This document shows, one piece after another, positions 13,158 through 28,100 of a stretch of 64,000 nt of DNA. A model generated the notes under the pieces. That model worked only from the letters and a program-made list of their open reading frames with translations. It made no database searches and was not told the origin of the DNA. The first letter of the stretch is position 1, and every line of letters begins with the position of its first letter. Source of the DNA: Symsagittifera roscoffensis (Eukaryota; Xenacoelomorpha; Acoela; Convolutidae); assembly GCF_963678635.1 (NCBI RefSeq), contig NC_087071.1, positions 10,491,088-10,555,087 of the forward strand, read 5' to 3'. The translations under genes and the position numbers were made by a program.

Positions 13158-16100
13158 TTACGCCCCAATGAGATGTGCTGAGAATTCACTCTCTTCTTTG
13201 ATGATGACCTTGACCTTGGATGCGTTTTCAACTTCCACTGTGAGAGGAGTGCCGGCCTAAAAGAGAAAAGATTATTAAGAAAAACTTTGAAACAAATTTG
13301 AAAAAAAAGATGATTAACGAATTTCGTTAAAGCCAAATTGATTCTGCGCAAATCGATCTGAATACGTAACACAAACTGATAAATTTCCTTCTTTAGTTGT
13401 TTTTGTAGTCCAGAAATTTGTTGCATTACTATCAAGCCACGAGCAGGTATCAAATTTGGCGCAAATTTGTGATACATTCAATTATATTAGACTGTATATG
13501 TCGAAAAAAAACAGCTGATACATTTTATTTTGATATATAAGTTCGTTACTTTTGTAAAAAGTATATAATAAGATGGTACATGCAGTAAAAAAATGTTGTA
13601 TTACTATCAAGCCACGAGCAGGTACCAAACATTGTAATAACAAAATCGTAACAAATAATTTTGAGTATATTAGGCTTCATACGTGGAATAAATACTTGAT
13701 AAATCTTATTAATTCGACCTAAAAATGATTTGCTTGTCAAATCGATTTATAAAAGATTGCACCTGTGGTAAAAAAATATGTTGTATTACTATTAAGTCAC
13801 AAGCATGTACCAAAAATATTACCTGATTTATTCATAGATATTAGACATCATATGTAAAAGTAAACACTTGATATAACCAGTTAACTCACCTTCAAATTAG
13901 TTAGTAGTCAAAAGTAATTATAAAAGGTGTTATACCTGCAGGTAAAGTGTTGTGGAGAAATGTACTGTGAACTGCTTCGCTTGTGGAATGGTCGACAAGT
14001 ACTGCGAACTGGGTCTGAACAACAAAGTGAAAATTTACACAGATGCGAAACATCGCTTCTTAAACTCTTGCGAGAACACGACAAAAAGCAGCTCTATAAT
14101 GTGCAATAATAATAAAAATTAGAAATGAGCCTCGAATTAGTAAAAATTCGGCATCCTCTGATATTCGAACCTGTGACCAAGGGATTACGAGTCTCACTCA
14201 CTAACCACTCAGCCACGGAAGATTGATAGGCACCAAATACTAGCCACAGAGCCGAGAACAGATGCTATGCATTTTCCAATGCTACAGTGAAATTTCCAAA
14301 TAAGTGAACACTTTTAATGAACATTTTTATTTAGGCTAGAAAAAAAATAGGTTAGAAAAAAAAGGATCGTAAAAATAAACTAAGAATTGTTGGTTGCTAA
14401 GCAAACATTCCCAAAAATTCTGCCGTTTTTGCTGTATAAAAAAAATTGAAAATCGACCAAAAATCAAAAAGCGAGTGAAAAAAATAGGAAAGCAAGAGGA
14501 GGGATACTTACACCTCAATATTCAATGACAATAAATAAAATTTGTAAGTAGCCTAAACAAATAGTAAAAGGTAGCCTAATACGTTAAAAACTTACGGAAT
14601 GGTGAGTCTCTTGAGTTTATAAAGCAAAAAAATCAAAAATAAGTTTCTTGAAAAAGAAAAAAGGCTTTTTGCCGTAGTGGCTTTTAATTTTGATCAAAAA
14701 AGGTTCAAATAAAACTTTCTTTCCCATTCACTATTAAAAACTTGAAATTGATGCATGCTATTCTTGTTTATTGTTTTTTGTTCAGCCGCTGTAACAGTTT
14801 GACATCCTCATTTATGCAGCAGCAAAATGGAGCAGCGAATTTGCAAATAACAAAATTTTCTATTACATTGTAATTAGATCCAGAAAATCTGAAGTGCGTA
14901 GAACAATTAGAAAAATTCTCGATTTTCGACATAAATATGTACAAGATATTCGAATTGTTAGCAGGAATTGTACGATATGAGCACACTTTCGACTATGTGA
15001 ATGAGTTATTTCTTCCTAAGTGTGATTCAGATAAAAAAGATAACAGAATTCAAAAATTACTCAGCAGAGTACGCTTGACAAAAATAACTTTTTTAAAACG
15101 ATAGCAACATTTTAGGAAAAACGATAGAAAAAATGATAGCAACACGAGTACAAAAATTAAAAACACTTTTTCTAAAATTCGAATCAATACTTAAATTTTT
15201 ATATGATATTGATTGATCAGAAGGTAAATTTTAATATCGATTAAAAAATTAGTTATATATTAGACTCTGAGGTGTTTACAAAACTATATATACGTAGTTG
15301 GGTTTCTAACTTTTTTCTCAGGGAAAATTTCATTTAAAAGATTTTTGTCATTTTTTTCCGAATTCTTTGACAACTTTCCTTAGGATGAAATATTTTTCTT
15401 TGAAAATGAATTCTGAAAAATTAAAATCCCCAGGCAAAAAAAAACAGGGAAAATTCTCACAGGGCGCATTTAAACAGGCAGTAAAGCCAACAGCATCGAT
15501 CCAAGTTCAATGCTTGGTGAATGATGATTTATACTCAATTATTATAACAATCTGTATCCGAGAACAATTCGTCATTAGTATAATTTTTTGTTGTTTTTTC
15601 TTAAAATATATTTTTTGTGTTATTTTTATTATGTGAAAAATTGTTCGATTAAGTCTAATTGATATTTACTCTTCCTCTCTGAAAACACGTAACTCGTAGC
15701 AAAAACAGACACATCTACGTTTGTGCTCTAGTGGATTGTGCTCTAATTCAGCGACATTTGCTTTTAACGTGAGGTAGAAAAAAACTTGCTCGTCACTTTA
15801 TATTATCAAAAATTACGACAAATTTTCTGCTTATTTGACACTTTTGCTATTTCGTCTAATTGATACTCACTTTCTCTCTGTATACACGTAGTCTGTTGCG
15901 AGGATAGACACGACCACGTTGTGTTTTAGCCGAATGTGTTCTAGGTCGGCCACTGACAGTCTGAAATGGAGGGAGAGGGAGAGAGAGTAGACTCCGCTGA
16001 GGGGCACTGTGACGTCACTGGAGAGCAGGTTGGACAGGCGGAAGCCACGGATGAAGCTTCCAGTGCCAGAGGGCTGGAACGAAACTAAATCTATAGTTAG

Positions 16101-19100
16101 GAATATTCAGAGTTACATCGCATAGGTGAAAACCCGCATTGAACAGGAAATGGATGGGGAAACAATTACTTGAATTTCAACTCCTCGGTTATGGCCAAAT
16201 TTTTGGCACAGGTAGAGCTTAGAACCTCTAAAATTAATTAAAAAGAACCTATCTGCCATTTTTGGCAAATTTGAATTTTCCAGCGAATTTGAGACCTTTT
16301 TTTGTCTAAAAATTAGGCTTTTGCATAAAAAACTTTTCTTAAACAAGTTATTTTGCATTTCAAAAAAGTCCAACTAACGATGTAGAAGTTGTTGAGTTTA
16401 ATTTGGGTCCAGGGGTTGGCAATCATCTGGTCTCTCAGTCTGAGATTGAATCCGTGGGAGAGGGGGAAGGGGTCCATTCTGGTGTCCAGCAGGAACCCAG
16501 GCAGGCCCTGGGTGGGGTAATACTCACACACGTTGCCACACTGGAAAAAAATAATTGAAATTCAATTTATAAATAAATGCAAGTAGATTTTTTATTGATA
16601 AGGTTTAATTATAATTTTTACTCAGTTTTTATATCACACTGAACAAAAAATTTTTTAAAAAAAATTATATTTTTTTGTCTTTTCACGATCAGTAAATCCC
16701 ACGATGGTTTTATGTTAACTCAAATTTGCTTCCATTTACAATTTAAAAATAAAAATTTAGTTTTTAGATAACAGAGAAATACTGTTAAATATGTCTTGCT
16801 TTTTTCCTGGATAATAAGCTGAGAGCAACGAACACACATCAAAATAAATACTTTAAAATGAGTGTTTTTTTTTCATTATGAATTAGGATACAAAAATGGG
16901 CACTTTCAGATTATCTTTGAATTAAAATTAGGGGGCGGATCTAGGATTTTCTCCAACTTTTGAAAAACAGGCCAAAAAAGGTGTTTTTAGGCACTTTTTG
17001 GGAATTTTTATTCAAAAAATTGCGTTTTTTCGGCGTGCGCTCCCCCCTCAAAATTAGAATGAGCCTTAAGAAAAATTTCATGGTCAGACAGCCAAAAATG
17101 GATATCTCAAAATAGTACAAAATGGGAACCTTTTGCGTCGGCAGGGGGTCAAAACTCTGAGGAGAGAGGCGTCGCATCACACCCCCCCATCCCCCGCCGA
17201 CACCGCCCCACCCTAAATCCGCTGGTTCCGAAAATGACAAAACGAGTTTTAGATGTATTTTTTATGATTCCAGATAGACATATTAAATCTTCCACTTTTA
17301 TATAATGCATTGCAATCGAAATTAGATTATCTATTTATTTTTTTCGCCGCAATTACAAAGTTTTAACATGCCATTTAATTCTTTTTCCGAATTTAGAACA
17401 TAAAACTAACTTGTGACTGGATGACGTAAGCAGCTCTCTGTTCCGACAGTTGTTTCACTTCCTGTCTGATCTCATTCAGCAATTGGGCCGCAAGAGGGCT
17501 GTAACTGGGTGCAAATTGAGCATGTCTGCCGTAGTCGTAATTTGAACGATGGGTGTTCCAGTTCGAATTTTCTACTTTACTCTGAAACAGTTGACTTTAA
17601 ATTATAAATACGAACTGAGATAATTACTTTGTGCTTCAGGGCCGTTTTTTATATTTCAACCGGTTGGTTTTTGTAAAAAAAAACTTAAGGAAAAAGTCGA
17701 AATTTGCTCCAGCTTACTTCTGGGAAGTCGAGTATATTTTCCAGCTGCTCCTCTTCATTGTTGTTATTATTGTTTTTATTCTGCGTCTTTTTGTCGTCCG
17801 TGTTTTGTTGAAATTGGAGGAATTCTGGGAATGTCAACATGGCATCATCGCCTCCCAGGGAAGAAATGCCTACCGGGCTAGCATGGAGCTCTGATTGGTC
17901 GGTTCTGTCTGTCTAAAAAAAACAAGAATGACTCCCGGGTTGACCTTCATACACCAAAAATGCTTATCATTTAATTCCATACATCAAGTGTGTGGAAAAA
18001 TGCTTGTCATACAATTTTCATACAATTTCTAAAAATGGTTGAAAAAAGATATAAACTTATTTCTGTGGCTGTTTGATTCTAATAAAACAGTCTGGTAAAA
18101 AAACCGAGGTTTTCGTTTTTTGAAAAAAAAGCTTATCATACAGTTCCCATATATGCAAATTGTATGACTGGCATTTTTTGATGGCGACACAAAAATTTTT
18201 TAAGTAATTTTGAAAATTTGGCCCGAAAACTTTTTGTTTTTTTTTTCAACCGCAAATCGAATTTCGTACGCAAACAAACATTTTTCGAAAAAAAATTTTG
18301 CATGCAAAAGTTAATTTTTTTGTGTGCATAACGTAGTCCTGGTTACGATAATATTGGCTTTTATTTTCTTTTGACTTAACTTTTTTTCTTCAAAAACGCT
18401 GAAAATTCTTATTTCCTTTGTATGGGGGTGTTTATATATGCCTTGATCAATGTCCGATAATTAGAAAATTCAAAAATTTAAAATAATGACCATTAAAAAA
18501 ATTTGCCAAAAAACAAAAGTTTGTTGCTTTTGTTATATCAATTGTGAAAGACAGCCGAAATCAGGTCGTTTTCTATGCATTGTAAATGCAAAGGCCGAAC
18601 AACCTTTGGTGCTTTGAGTAACCAAGGTCTTTGTCACTTGCGTTTGGGTGCAAACACAACCGAAAATTTTTCAGAAATATATTTAGAAAGAAAAAATCAA
18701 ACTTTTTGGTTTATCGTAAAACACCTTTCATACTATTTTCATTTATGGAAAAATGATTATCATAGAGATTTCATACAATTTTCTGTACGTATGGCATTGT
18801 ATGGCAAGAAGTTTCTCATATATGGGAATTGTATGATAAGAAGTTTCGGTCATCCTGGGCTGTTTTCCGTGGAAGTGTGACAGAATTGATCGACCATACT
18901 AATCTTCACAAAATTTCAAAAGCTCAAAAATTAATTTTTAAATAACAATTTTGGAGTTGGCTTATTTAATTATATTCAAATTTCTGCATGATGCTTCATA
19001 CTGATATAACTTATCATTTCTTTGCTCTAAATTGTTCGAAAAAACTACCGACCAAACATGAACCGTTTTCGTACAATAACTAGGAAATTTTCAGAAACTG

Positions 19101-22100
19101 TTAACCCGGGTTGACCTCCATACACCAAAAATGCTTATCATACAATTCCATACATCAAGTGTGTGGAAAATTGCTTGTCACACAATTTTCATACAATTTC
19201 TTAAAATGGTTGAAAAAAGATATAAACTTATTTCTGTGGCTGTTTGATTCTAATAAAACAGTCTGCTAAAAAACCGAGGTTTTCGTTTTTTGAAAACAAT
19301 GCTTATCATACAATTCCCATATAATTGCAGCTCGAATCACGATTGAAAAATCGGCGATGTTACAATAGATGGTAATTTTGTATTTGGAGTGTATGGAAAA
19401 ATGTTCATCGTACAATTTCATTTAAGTATAAAGAAAATTGTATCTCAATATGCTTGGTTTAACAAGGCAATTGAAATCGAAGTTCCTCCAAATTTATAGT
19501 GGCCGGAACAAATTGATTAATCGGTCGCAGAGCGAGTAGCACAGTCAAGTGAGATCACGAAAAAATAAAAAGATCATTTTTTCAAACTGCCTCATCCCTT
19601 TTATTGCTGCTGCCTCAAAAATGTTTTAAAGCTAAAAAACGACAAAAATTTGCATCAAAAATTGGGCACTTTTTCCTTTACCCCCACATGTGAGTTTCTA
19701 CAATAATTATTTTTTCGCATCATCCGTTTGATATAAAAGCTGACACGCGGACTAATAAGGCCATGACAAACTTTTTTAGGCTTCCAATTTCAACCTTGTA
19801 AACCCACTAACCGGGTTGACCTCCATACACGAAAAATGCTCATCATATAATTCCAAACAAGAAAAAACTATATCGTACAATTTTATATTTGGAGTGTATG
19901 GAAAAATGTTCATCGTACAATTTCATTTAAGTATAAAGAAAATTGTATAATAAGCAATTTTTAGTTTCAGAAAATATTTAAAATTGAAATAAACATTCTT
20001 CGAATGCATGCATTTTTTTTGTTTTTGTCTATAAGGTAGTCTAGGCTGGGTTTTTCGTCTGAAAGAAAAAACGATAATAAAAACTTTTGTGCGAATCACT
20101 AATTGAAAACTTCATCCTTTTAAACTGTGAGATACACTCTATTTTGTCGAAAGAGAAACAGGCCAAGATTTTCGAGTAGTTAAAGTTTTAACAATAGTAA
20201 AACTAATTTTGAATAATAGTAAAATCAAGTTTGACCCGGAATTGAACAAATCTGGTGAAAAAAAAATCAAACTTTTGAACCTCGCTCCTATAAAAACTCT
20301 TTTCATTGTTCGTAACTCAAAAGAAATATCTGTTATTCACTAAAAAATTTGGGCACAAAAATTTTAAAGCATACGGATTTTTCTTGGTTTGGTAACGTGT
20401 AAAGCTGAAAATTCTCGGCCTAGAAATAACACAAAATTTACGAAGAATTGCAATTTAACAAAGAAGTAAATTTTTCAACTTTTTCTGAACTGAGTCACAA
20501 TTGTAGAACACCAATTTTTCTTTTTGTTACAGAAATTTCGTAAGGTTTTTTTGCAACTTTTTCCATGACAAACCTCAATTTTTGAGAAAATCATTTTATA
20601 AATTTTCAATCAAATTCTGATTTTGTTTCTTTGCTTTAATTATGGATGAAATTTATCCCGGAAAAATTTGTTTTGTTTTCAGATTTGTTGTAAAAATGAT
20701 GAAATTGTGGTTAATTCAAAACATCTATCTTTTTTCTTTTTTCAAGTTTTTGGAAAGACTTTGAGCCAACTTTTGTTCTAAAAATAAAAAAACAAAAAAC
20801 CTCAGACAAAGACTCTGTGTAAACACGGGCAACAACAAGAAAAGCAAGCATTGCTGAAGCAGTTTTGTATTTGTGTTTTGCATGGATTAACTGACAACGT
20901 CCTTACGAGGCCAAAATGTGCATTGAATAAGAAACAAATTTTGTCGGAATGATCGAAGAAAACGAAAGAACAAATTAAAATCAAAGAGAGCGTCACTGTT
21001 GCGGAGTCCACTTACATTTCACAAAATCAACAGATTGACCTCGCATTGGAATCCTGAGCAAAAACTGTTTTGGTAGAGTTGTCGCTGGCTAAAAAATTTC
21101 GCAATATCTTAAAAACTTCAAATATTAAAAATAGGTTTGAGGTTTTTTAAATTCATAGTTTGTTTCTATCTTCAAAAACAGGTCCAGACAATTCGGACAA
21201 AGAAAATTCAGCCTTATAAAGTTCAGACTATTCAGCTAAAATATACAGAAAATTGAGCCACAGTCAATTCAAACAAAACTTGGTTCAAGTGCCAAATAAT
21301 GATTAACTTCCTGCTTAAAATTTTATGCTTTAATATCTAATAATGACCGCTGCAGTCGCCTCAAAAATTGCGAATCTGCCATCAGGGGTCAGAACTTAGA
21401 GCCGGTTATTCCCGCAAAGCGGCGACGCGCGCCTATCGTGCTTACCTGCTACCTTAAACGGAAAGTTACTCCATATCCAATTTTTTTGTTAGAATCTAGC
21501 CTGGTAAAAGCTGACAAAGTTGTATGCGTATTTTTGGCAAAAAAAATTGAATTTCATTTTGGCTGTAATATTTTTGACGACTGTGGGTCCTAACAAAACT
21601 GGTCTAATAATCTTGTTTCACGGTCGGAATACTTTTTTCAGGCATAACTTTTCGATTATCTGACGCTTCAAACAAAATTACAATATCTGCAGCTTCGCAA
21701 GTTTTCAGAAGCTGTGAATCTCATTTTCTATTCACAATTTTTTTGTTTGATTTTCATAGCTGCTTAAATATCAATAATTTCTTCTTAGTCACTTTTTATT
21801 TTTGCGTTTTCTCAAATTGAGGCCGAGAACAATAGATTGGAAAGGTCAAGTTCTTAAATCACCTTTGAACTCGACTTTTTTTGTAAATAAGTAGAAACAA
21901 CAAACATGTCAGTTTTAGTAAACTAATTACGAATTTGAAGTTTCATAACCAAGAAGCCAAAATGTTGATCCAACTCTTTGTTTTGACTTTAAATGTCGGT
22001 TAGTCCTTTTCTTAAATTTTCAGTCTCAAATTTATAAAAACTCTGAAAAAATTATCTTATCAATGAAACAAAAACAAGCTAGTGAGAAAACTGCTTGAGA

Positions 22101-25100
22101 CTCCTTGATTTGAAAAGTTGAAAAAATCGAAAACTACCCCAAAAATGAAAATAAAACTATCATTTAAAATTGAACCTTGCAAAAAATAGAGGTTATTAAT
22201 TAAAGGTCAAACAAAACTTAGAGGTTTTTGATACAAACAAAATTTTTCGTAGGTTCCAACTCAGAAATCAGAGATTAAAATAGTGCAAATTCGAGAAAAA
22301 AAATTGCTCAGAAGTTATTTTTGTCGCCCTTTTAATTCTCAATTCCAAGAATTTATAGTTTTAATTCCAAATTTTATACGTTTTTTATTTTTTATTTTTT
22401 CTAGCTCAATCGATGTACGTGCCTGATGATGCATTGACAGATGACTGGCAATCGCTGGTATTCGCAGCACCGTTTGAACACGGAAATATACTATCAGCCA
22501 AATGCGCCGTATTCAGGTCAGTATATCTTCATAAATTTCATCAACTAAAACTTTTTCCTAATCTATATCAGTGTGATGAAAATGTCTCGGTGAATGAATA
22601 TGTATTTTGAGAAAAGAAATACAAAAACCGCCGTATGAAAAAAAATATGAAAATCGAAAGGCAAATTTCCAAGAAGTGAGTAGAACTATCTGGGAAAAAA
22701 AACAAATTTCAGAAAAATTGTTAGCGAAAAACAAATGGAGAGAGTCAATTTCAGTTTAGCCCGAATAAATTGAATTACGAATCGTTCAATTTTTTCAACC
22801 TATGTTGTGTTTCAGTGATAATTTTTGCCTGCTCGGTTTCATAGTATACACACAACAAACCAGAAGACCCCCACTTGATATCGACGCCTTCAGATTCCTA
22901 GATTTGATCGATAATAATTACCCAGAAATCAACTTCTACTCATTCTCTACGACCCGTCCTAATGGCTAGTAATTTTTTTCCTAGAAAAAATGATAAAACG
23001 ATTTAATTCCAACAAAAAGTGGGTGGGTTCCTGCAAACCTGGAAAAATTTCAGGCTGTTTTTTTCCATCGAAGAAAAAAATTTTAACTTTTTTTTTAGAA
23101 AAATTGAACTAACTAAAAAAATGAATCAAAATATTTATTTTCCTAGAAATGGGAGGTTGTTGTTCATATCAGATTGGAATCTACAACAGATTCGGATCAG
23201 AGAAAGGATTGTCTCCACGAGTTTACTATGACAAATTAACAGACTTCTCAAGCGCCAACAAACACCTCAACTTAATTAAGGTATTCTGCTGATTAAAATA
23301 AAATTTGAGAAGTTTTTGGATCAATGAAATTAATCCATTCAATTACGAAGCACGGCATATCATGGATTTTGCACAAAAGTGATTTTTATTTTAAGAAATC
23401 TAAAGCTTTGTCGACACTTCTTTTAGATCTGCAAAGTTTATTTTCTGAGATCTCCCTAAATACTAATAGGACAATATTTCGAGACAAATCTTTTTGCTCT
23501 TTATTCTAAAGATATTTGGTCAAATTATGGGGTCGAGTCCACGGCGAGTAGGGAAGGGGTTTGGGCATATTCACCCCTGTCAAGGAGTAAAAGACCATCA
23601 CACCATCTGTGAAACTCAGGGGTTCTATTGCGAGGATAGATTGCGTTTTTATCTACTTTTGTTCTTTTGTTTTCTTTGATTGCTCCAACAAAATGTTGAC
23701 TTGTTTAAAGATTTTTCTCTGGATTCCAGAGATAAACGAACACTAAATTGCGCGTCTATCCAGTGCAGTTTGGTAATGTCAATTTCGTAATGTCAAATTC
23801 CAGGCAACTTCTACTTTGCAGTGACAAGCATTGTAGTTTATTCTAATTGAATACATTTGCTTTTTTGGAAATAGGTTTTGATACGAGCAAATCAGACGCT
23901 TGTAGTACTTGCTTTTAAATGAGAACTGTGTAAATATTAAAACATAGCCAACTTAAATTTGGTAAAGAGGGGCACATTTGGAAATGAACGAAAAGAAACA
24001 GAAAAAAACTGACTTCTTTTTTGAAAAAAACTCAATTTGCGAATTTGAAAGAAAAAATAAATACCCTTGGATCTCTTTCATTTTCATTATCAATTTATGA
24101 TCGGTGCTTTTTTGATAAAACTAACCCAGTTTGGGAAACTCGATCTCGAACAATAGATAACGCTTTTAATCCGCTGGAAAATCTGATGATTACATTCCAT
24201 TTTCCATTACAAGGCCCAATTTTGCACTGGATAAGCGCACAATTTAGTGTATGTAAGTCTCTGGAATCCAGAGAAAACTCTTGAACATGTTGAAATTTTA
24301 ATGATGCCGCATTAAAAATTTGTTACTTTTATTATATCACTCGTGCATGAGCAACCAATAAGACAATTCAGGTCGTTTCCTATGCATTGTAAATGGAAGA
24401 CCGTCCCACCTTTGGTGACTCTAGATTTGAGTAAACCAAGTTCTTTGTCGCTAGTGTTCGGTTGCGAACACAACCCAAAAACTTTCAGAAAGTAAATATT
24501 AAAAAAATCAAAACTATTAAATTATGGAAAAATTGTATTCCTTACAACTCATAAAAATCATGTTAATTTTGTTGTCGACATACTAAGTGTAATTGCAGAA
24601 AAAATGTTTGAGGATTTTTTTGTAAAGTTTATGAAAATAAAGTTGCGTTTTTTTGGCGCACCCCTCGCCTCCTCAAAAATAGCATAGGGTCTGCCAGAGT
24701 CGATAAGGATGTTCTAAATAGTACCAAAGGTGGGACCCTTTGGGTGCGCAGGGAGTATAATTCCTATGGGCTGGTTTTCCCCCCTCTCCCCCTAAATTCG
24801 CTACTACTTATGAACCAGTTTTCGAATATTTCAAATTTTTGTTACGTATTCAAATGTCAAGACTGTTTTTAGGCTCAGTACGACTTCGACCTTTGCGTGA
24901 ATTTAATTTCTGTGGTTGGGTTTGGTCGAGGGAACTTAAGGCGGCGAGGAAGCCAGCTGGTGGCGCCCTACATGTTCCCACCTTACGAGCAAGATTATCA
25001 ATTATTCGTGTTCGATTTCGATTCCATTCAGGCTACCCTATCTTTTGACTGGTATGTTTTAAATTTACAGTTGATAGAGTAGAAACATTGAATGAAAAAA

Positions 25101-28100
25101 AATGTATTTGAAAAAAAAAAGGTTTAACAGCGTTTTTTTTTAATTGAAACTGTTTTTTTTAATCACAAAATAGTCTTTTAACAATGTCAAACTCCCATTT
25201 TTGGCAAATTTTTGCCAAACTGATCCTTGAAAAAATTATTGACCATCATATTTCATTTTGAACAAATCTAGTCAGCTTTTGTGTATACTTATTCATTAAG
25301 GTTTCCAATTTAAGGTATAAAAATACATTTATCTGCGATGAACACCATTGGATTTGCGACGAATTTCCAAATATCAACACATACCACGAGTTCAGACGAA
25401 GACTTAGAAGCACAAACCAAATCCAGCGCACAAACAGAACAGTTGATAGAAATTAGAGTTTTGATTCAATTTGAAACAACTTTGATAAATAATGCAATAT
25501 ATTTTGTTAGAAAAAAAAAACTAAAAATTTGAGTTTCAAAGCAATGTTCAAAAAATGTCGTTACCGTACTAAATTCAACAAAGAACAGCACATTGAAAAA
25601 CAGAATGTTGTGATCAGTAGAACTTTTTTTAAATCTTACTTTTTATATTGGTTCGATAAATTCTCGAAAAATTCAAGTCGTTCCTTTCTGGAGGATGCGA
25701 AAAATCCGTGCCTGTACAAAACAATCCGATACAGAACAATCCAGTACAAAATAGTCAAAAATAATTTTTGGATTTTCGAGAGAAAGCTGACATTAAATTA
25801 TAAACTTACGTTTGCTTGTTTTCACTGTTGAATTTCTCCTAACAAAAAACTTTCAACATTTTTCTTTCATTTTTCAAAAAATGAGCTAGAGTTGATACAC
25901 GTTTTCATATTTAACCAAATTTTATTTTTTCTTTTGGTAAAATAGAAAACTTTTGCGCCTCCGAAGATTTAGTCCAATGACCTCTAAATTTTGAGTCATA
26001 CCATTATTCAATAAAGCTCTTGATTTCATCTGATTTAAGGTTCGATTTTCGGTTCTTTGATCTTTTATTAATCTCAGTTCTTTGATCTCAAGTTCGATTC
26101 TGTCGTCTCCTAAAGATCAAGGCCAAAAGGTTCAAATGGTTCTCGACTGTTTTGTTTCGACTGTTTTTTTTACTACTTTTCTGATGTTTTGTATGGGATT
26201 GTTTTATGTCGGATAATTTATGTACAACCGAAACATCGAGTTTTTTAGATTCTAAAAATTACACCCAATTTTTGCTCTGCTTTCTCGGAAAACTGATAAT
26301 GACCATCACTAATATCTTTGCCTGAAATTCCAACCTTCTTCCTTATTGCAGCAAGTCTCTAATCAAAGGACGATATTGCAGACTTTTCATGATTTCTTTA
26401 TATCATTTACGATTATATTAACGTTTTCAGTTTGCCAAGAAAACCAATCACAGAAGCAAGTAGAACCAATGTTACAAGAACAATAATTATTGACAGAAAA
26501 ATCAACATTTAAAGTGTTCCAAGCTTGGAAAGCCTTTTTGGTAACAATTGAGAAGTAAAAAATTTCATATTTAAAAACAAAAGCAATGCTCGATTTTCTT
26601 TCCTTTTTCACTGAGTTTTGAGATTGAATAGCAAAAATTTCAGGCCAGTTTTTCGTCTCCCAGGAAAAACATTTTAAATGTTTTTTTTTTGAAATCCGAA
26701 CAAAACTGAAATGAAACTGAAATTAAACTAAACAAATTAATAATCAAATGCTATGCTTATTAAGCATATGCTATTCATAGTAATTGACCCCTTTGACACT
26801 TTTCTGATAATTGAAATTAAATGGATTAGAATAAACTCCATAGGTAGTTCTGACTGTTTGAATAATAGCAACAGCACAGTTGAGCTACTTAGTGCTAGCA
26901 AATCATTTGATGTCTTTGGATTGTTAACGACCGATAAACAAATGGTATAGGAAACATTTGTATAGGTAGCTAAGATTGAAAAGAATTAGTAAAACTGGCA
27001 CTATTATCATGATGGAGGGACCGAATGATGGATATGTTTCAACCAACCAAAATCGTTACTGTTCGCTGGTATCTTTGCAATGATAAGTTTTTCAAATGCG
27101 TCTGAGATCTGACATTAATTGAAACGCTATCTGTCTGCTTAATCTGTATTCGATTTATTTTTATGTTAATGACCAGGATTGATTTGCCAGAACTGAAAAT
27201 TTCGGAAACCAACTGTTTTTCAAAATTAAACGCTAACATCGATATCTTCACTAAGGCCTGTGATCACATGGTGGGGAAGCTGGTTAGCGGCTGTAAATTT
27301 TAAAATTGAAAATGTGAAACGTTTCTGATTAAGGTTGCCACAAATGAATTACTCGGTTTTCTCTCAGACTCGCTACTTTTTGTAGCAGAGAATTCACTGA
27401 AATTGATTTTGTTCGCTGTTAACGCAGCAAATCTTTTTGTTTTAAAGCAAAAAATTTCAGCAAAAAGTTTTAAAAATTTTTTCTTCTAAATTGATGGTTT
27501 TTGAGGAACTATTTAATTAACTTAAATGGCTTTTTTATTTATTTAAAATCTGGGGCCTAGTCAAATGAAACGCAACCAGCAAAAACAGATAAAAGAACTT
27601 CAATGAAGAAGTATTTGAAAAAGTTCGAAAAACGTATGCATATAAATACAACTTTCTAGACAAGATTCAAAAGCGGCGGAATCAAAACTTCTGGCAAAAT
27701 TATGCCAAAACTTAGAAGCATTTTAAAAATTTTTAGTTCTGAAAAAAAAAGTAGTCAAACAATTTCAAACTACGAGACAATGCTGGTCGTCTTTGAAAAA
27801 TGCATCTTGGTAAACGAAGTAGTTTTGGATGTAAAATCTTTATGAATTATTTCAAATATTCAAATGCTTAAAATCTACGGAAGAATTTTGAGCAAAGACA
27901 CGACCAGCATTTTTTCAATCAGGTTTCAATTTGGCTTGGGATAACTTTCAAATTAAACCAGCAGGCTAAGGTTTGCATGTTAAAACATTTTACAATTTGA
28001 AAATAATGAAAAAGATTGGCTTAACAAGTAATTTTATCGAATTCCTAAAAAGGTGAGGATTATGTTGGCTTTGGATGTTTTTTTTTCAGTCGAAGTGTTG

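Noticed and set aside
14150..14222. Functional tRNA gene on the minus strand
   Set aside because: A and B boxes are present, but acceptor and T stems do not pair and the anticodon stem is mismatched.
15367..15636. Plus-strand 89-codon frame (start near GTPLKSPGKKKQGKF-like stretch) as a 5' exon of gene 2
   Set aside because: The possible donor leaves phase 0, whereas the next gene 2 exon needs one leftover base; the C-terminal half is hydrophobic AT-run translation.
20802..21011. Signal-peptide-like minus-strand frame as first exon of the C1q-like gene
   Set aside because: It starts on GTG, overlaps a repeat R3 scrap and has no donor in phase; the 31217-31555 exon with a real ATG fits better.
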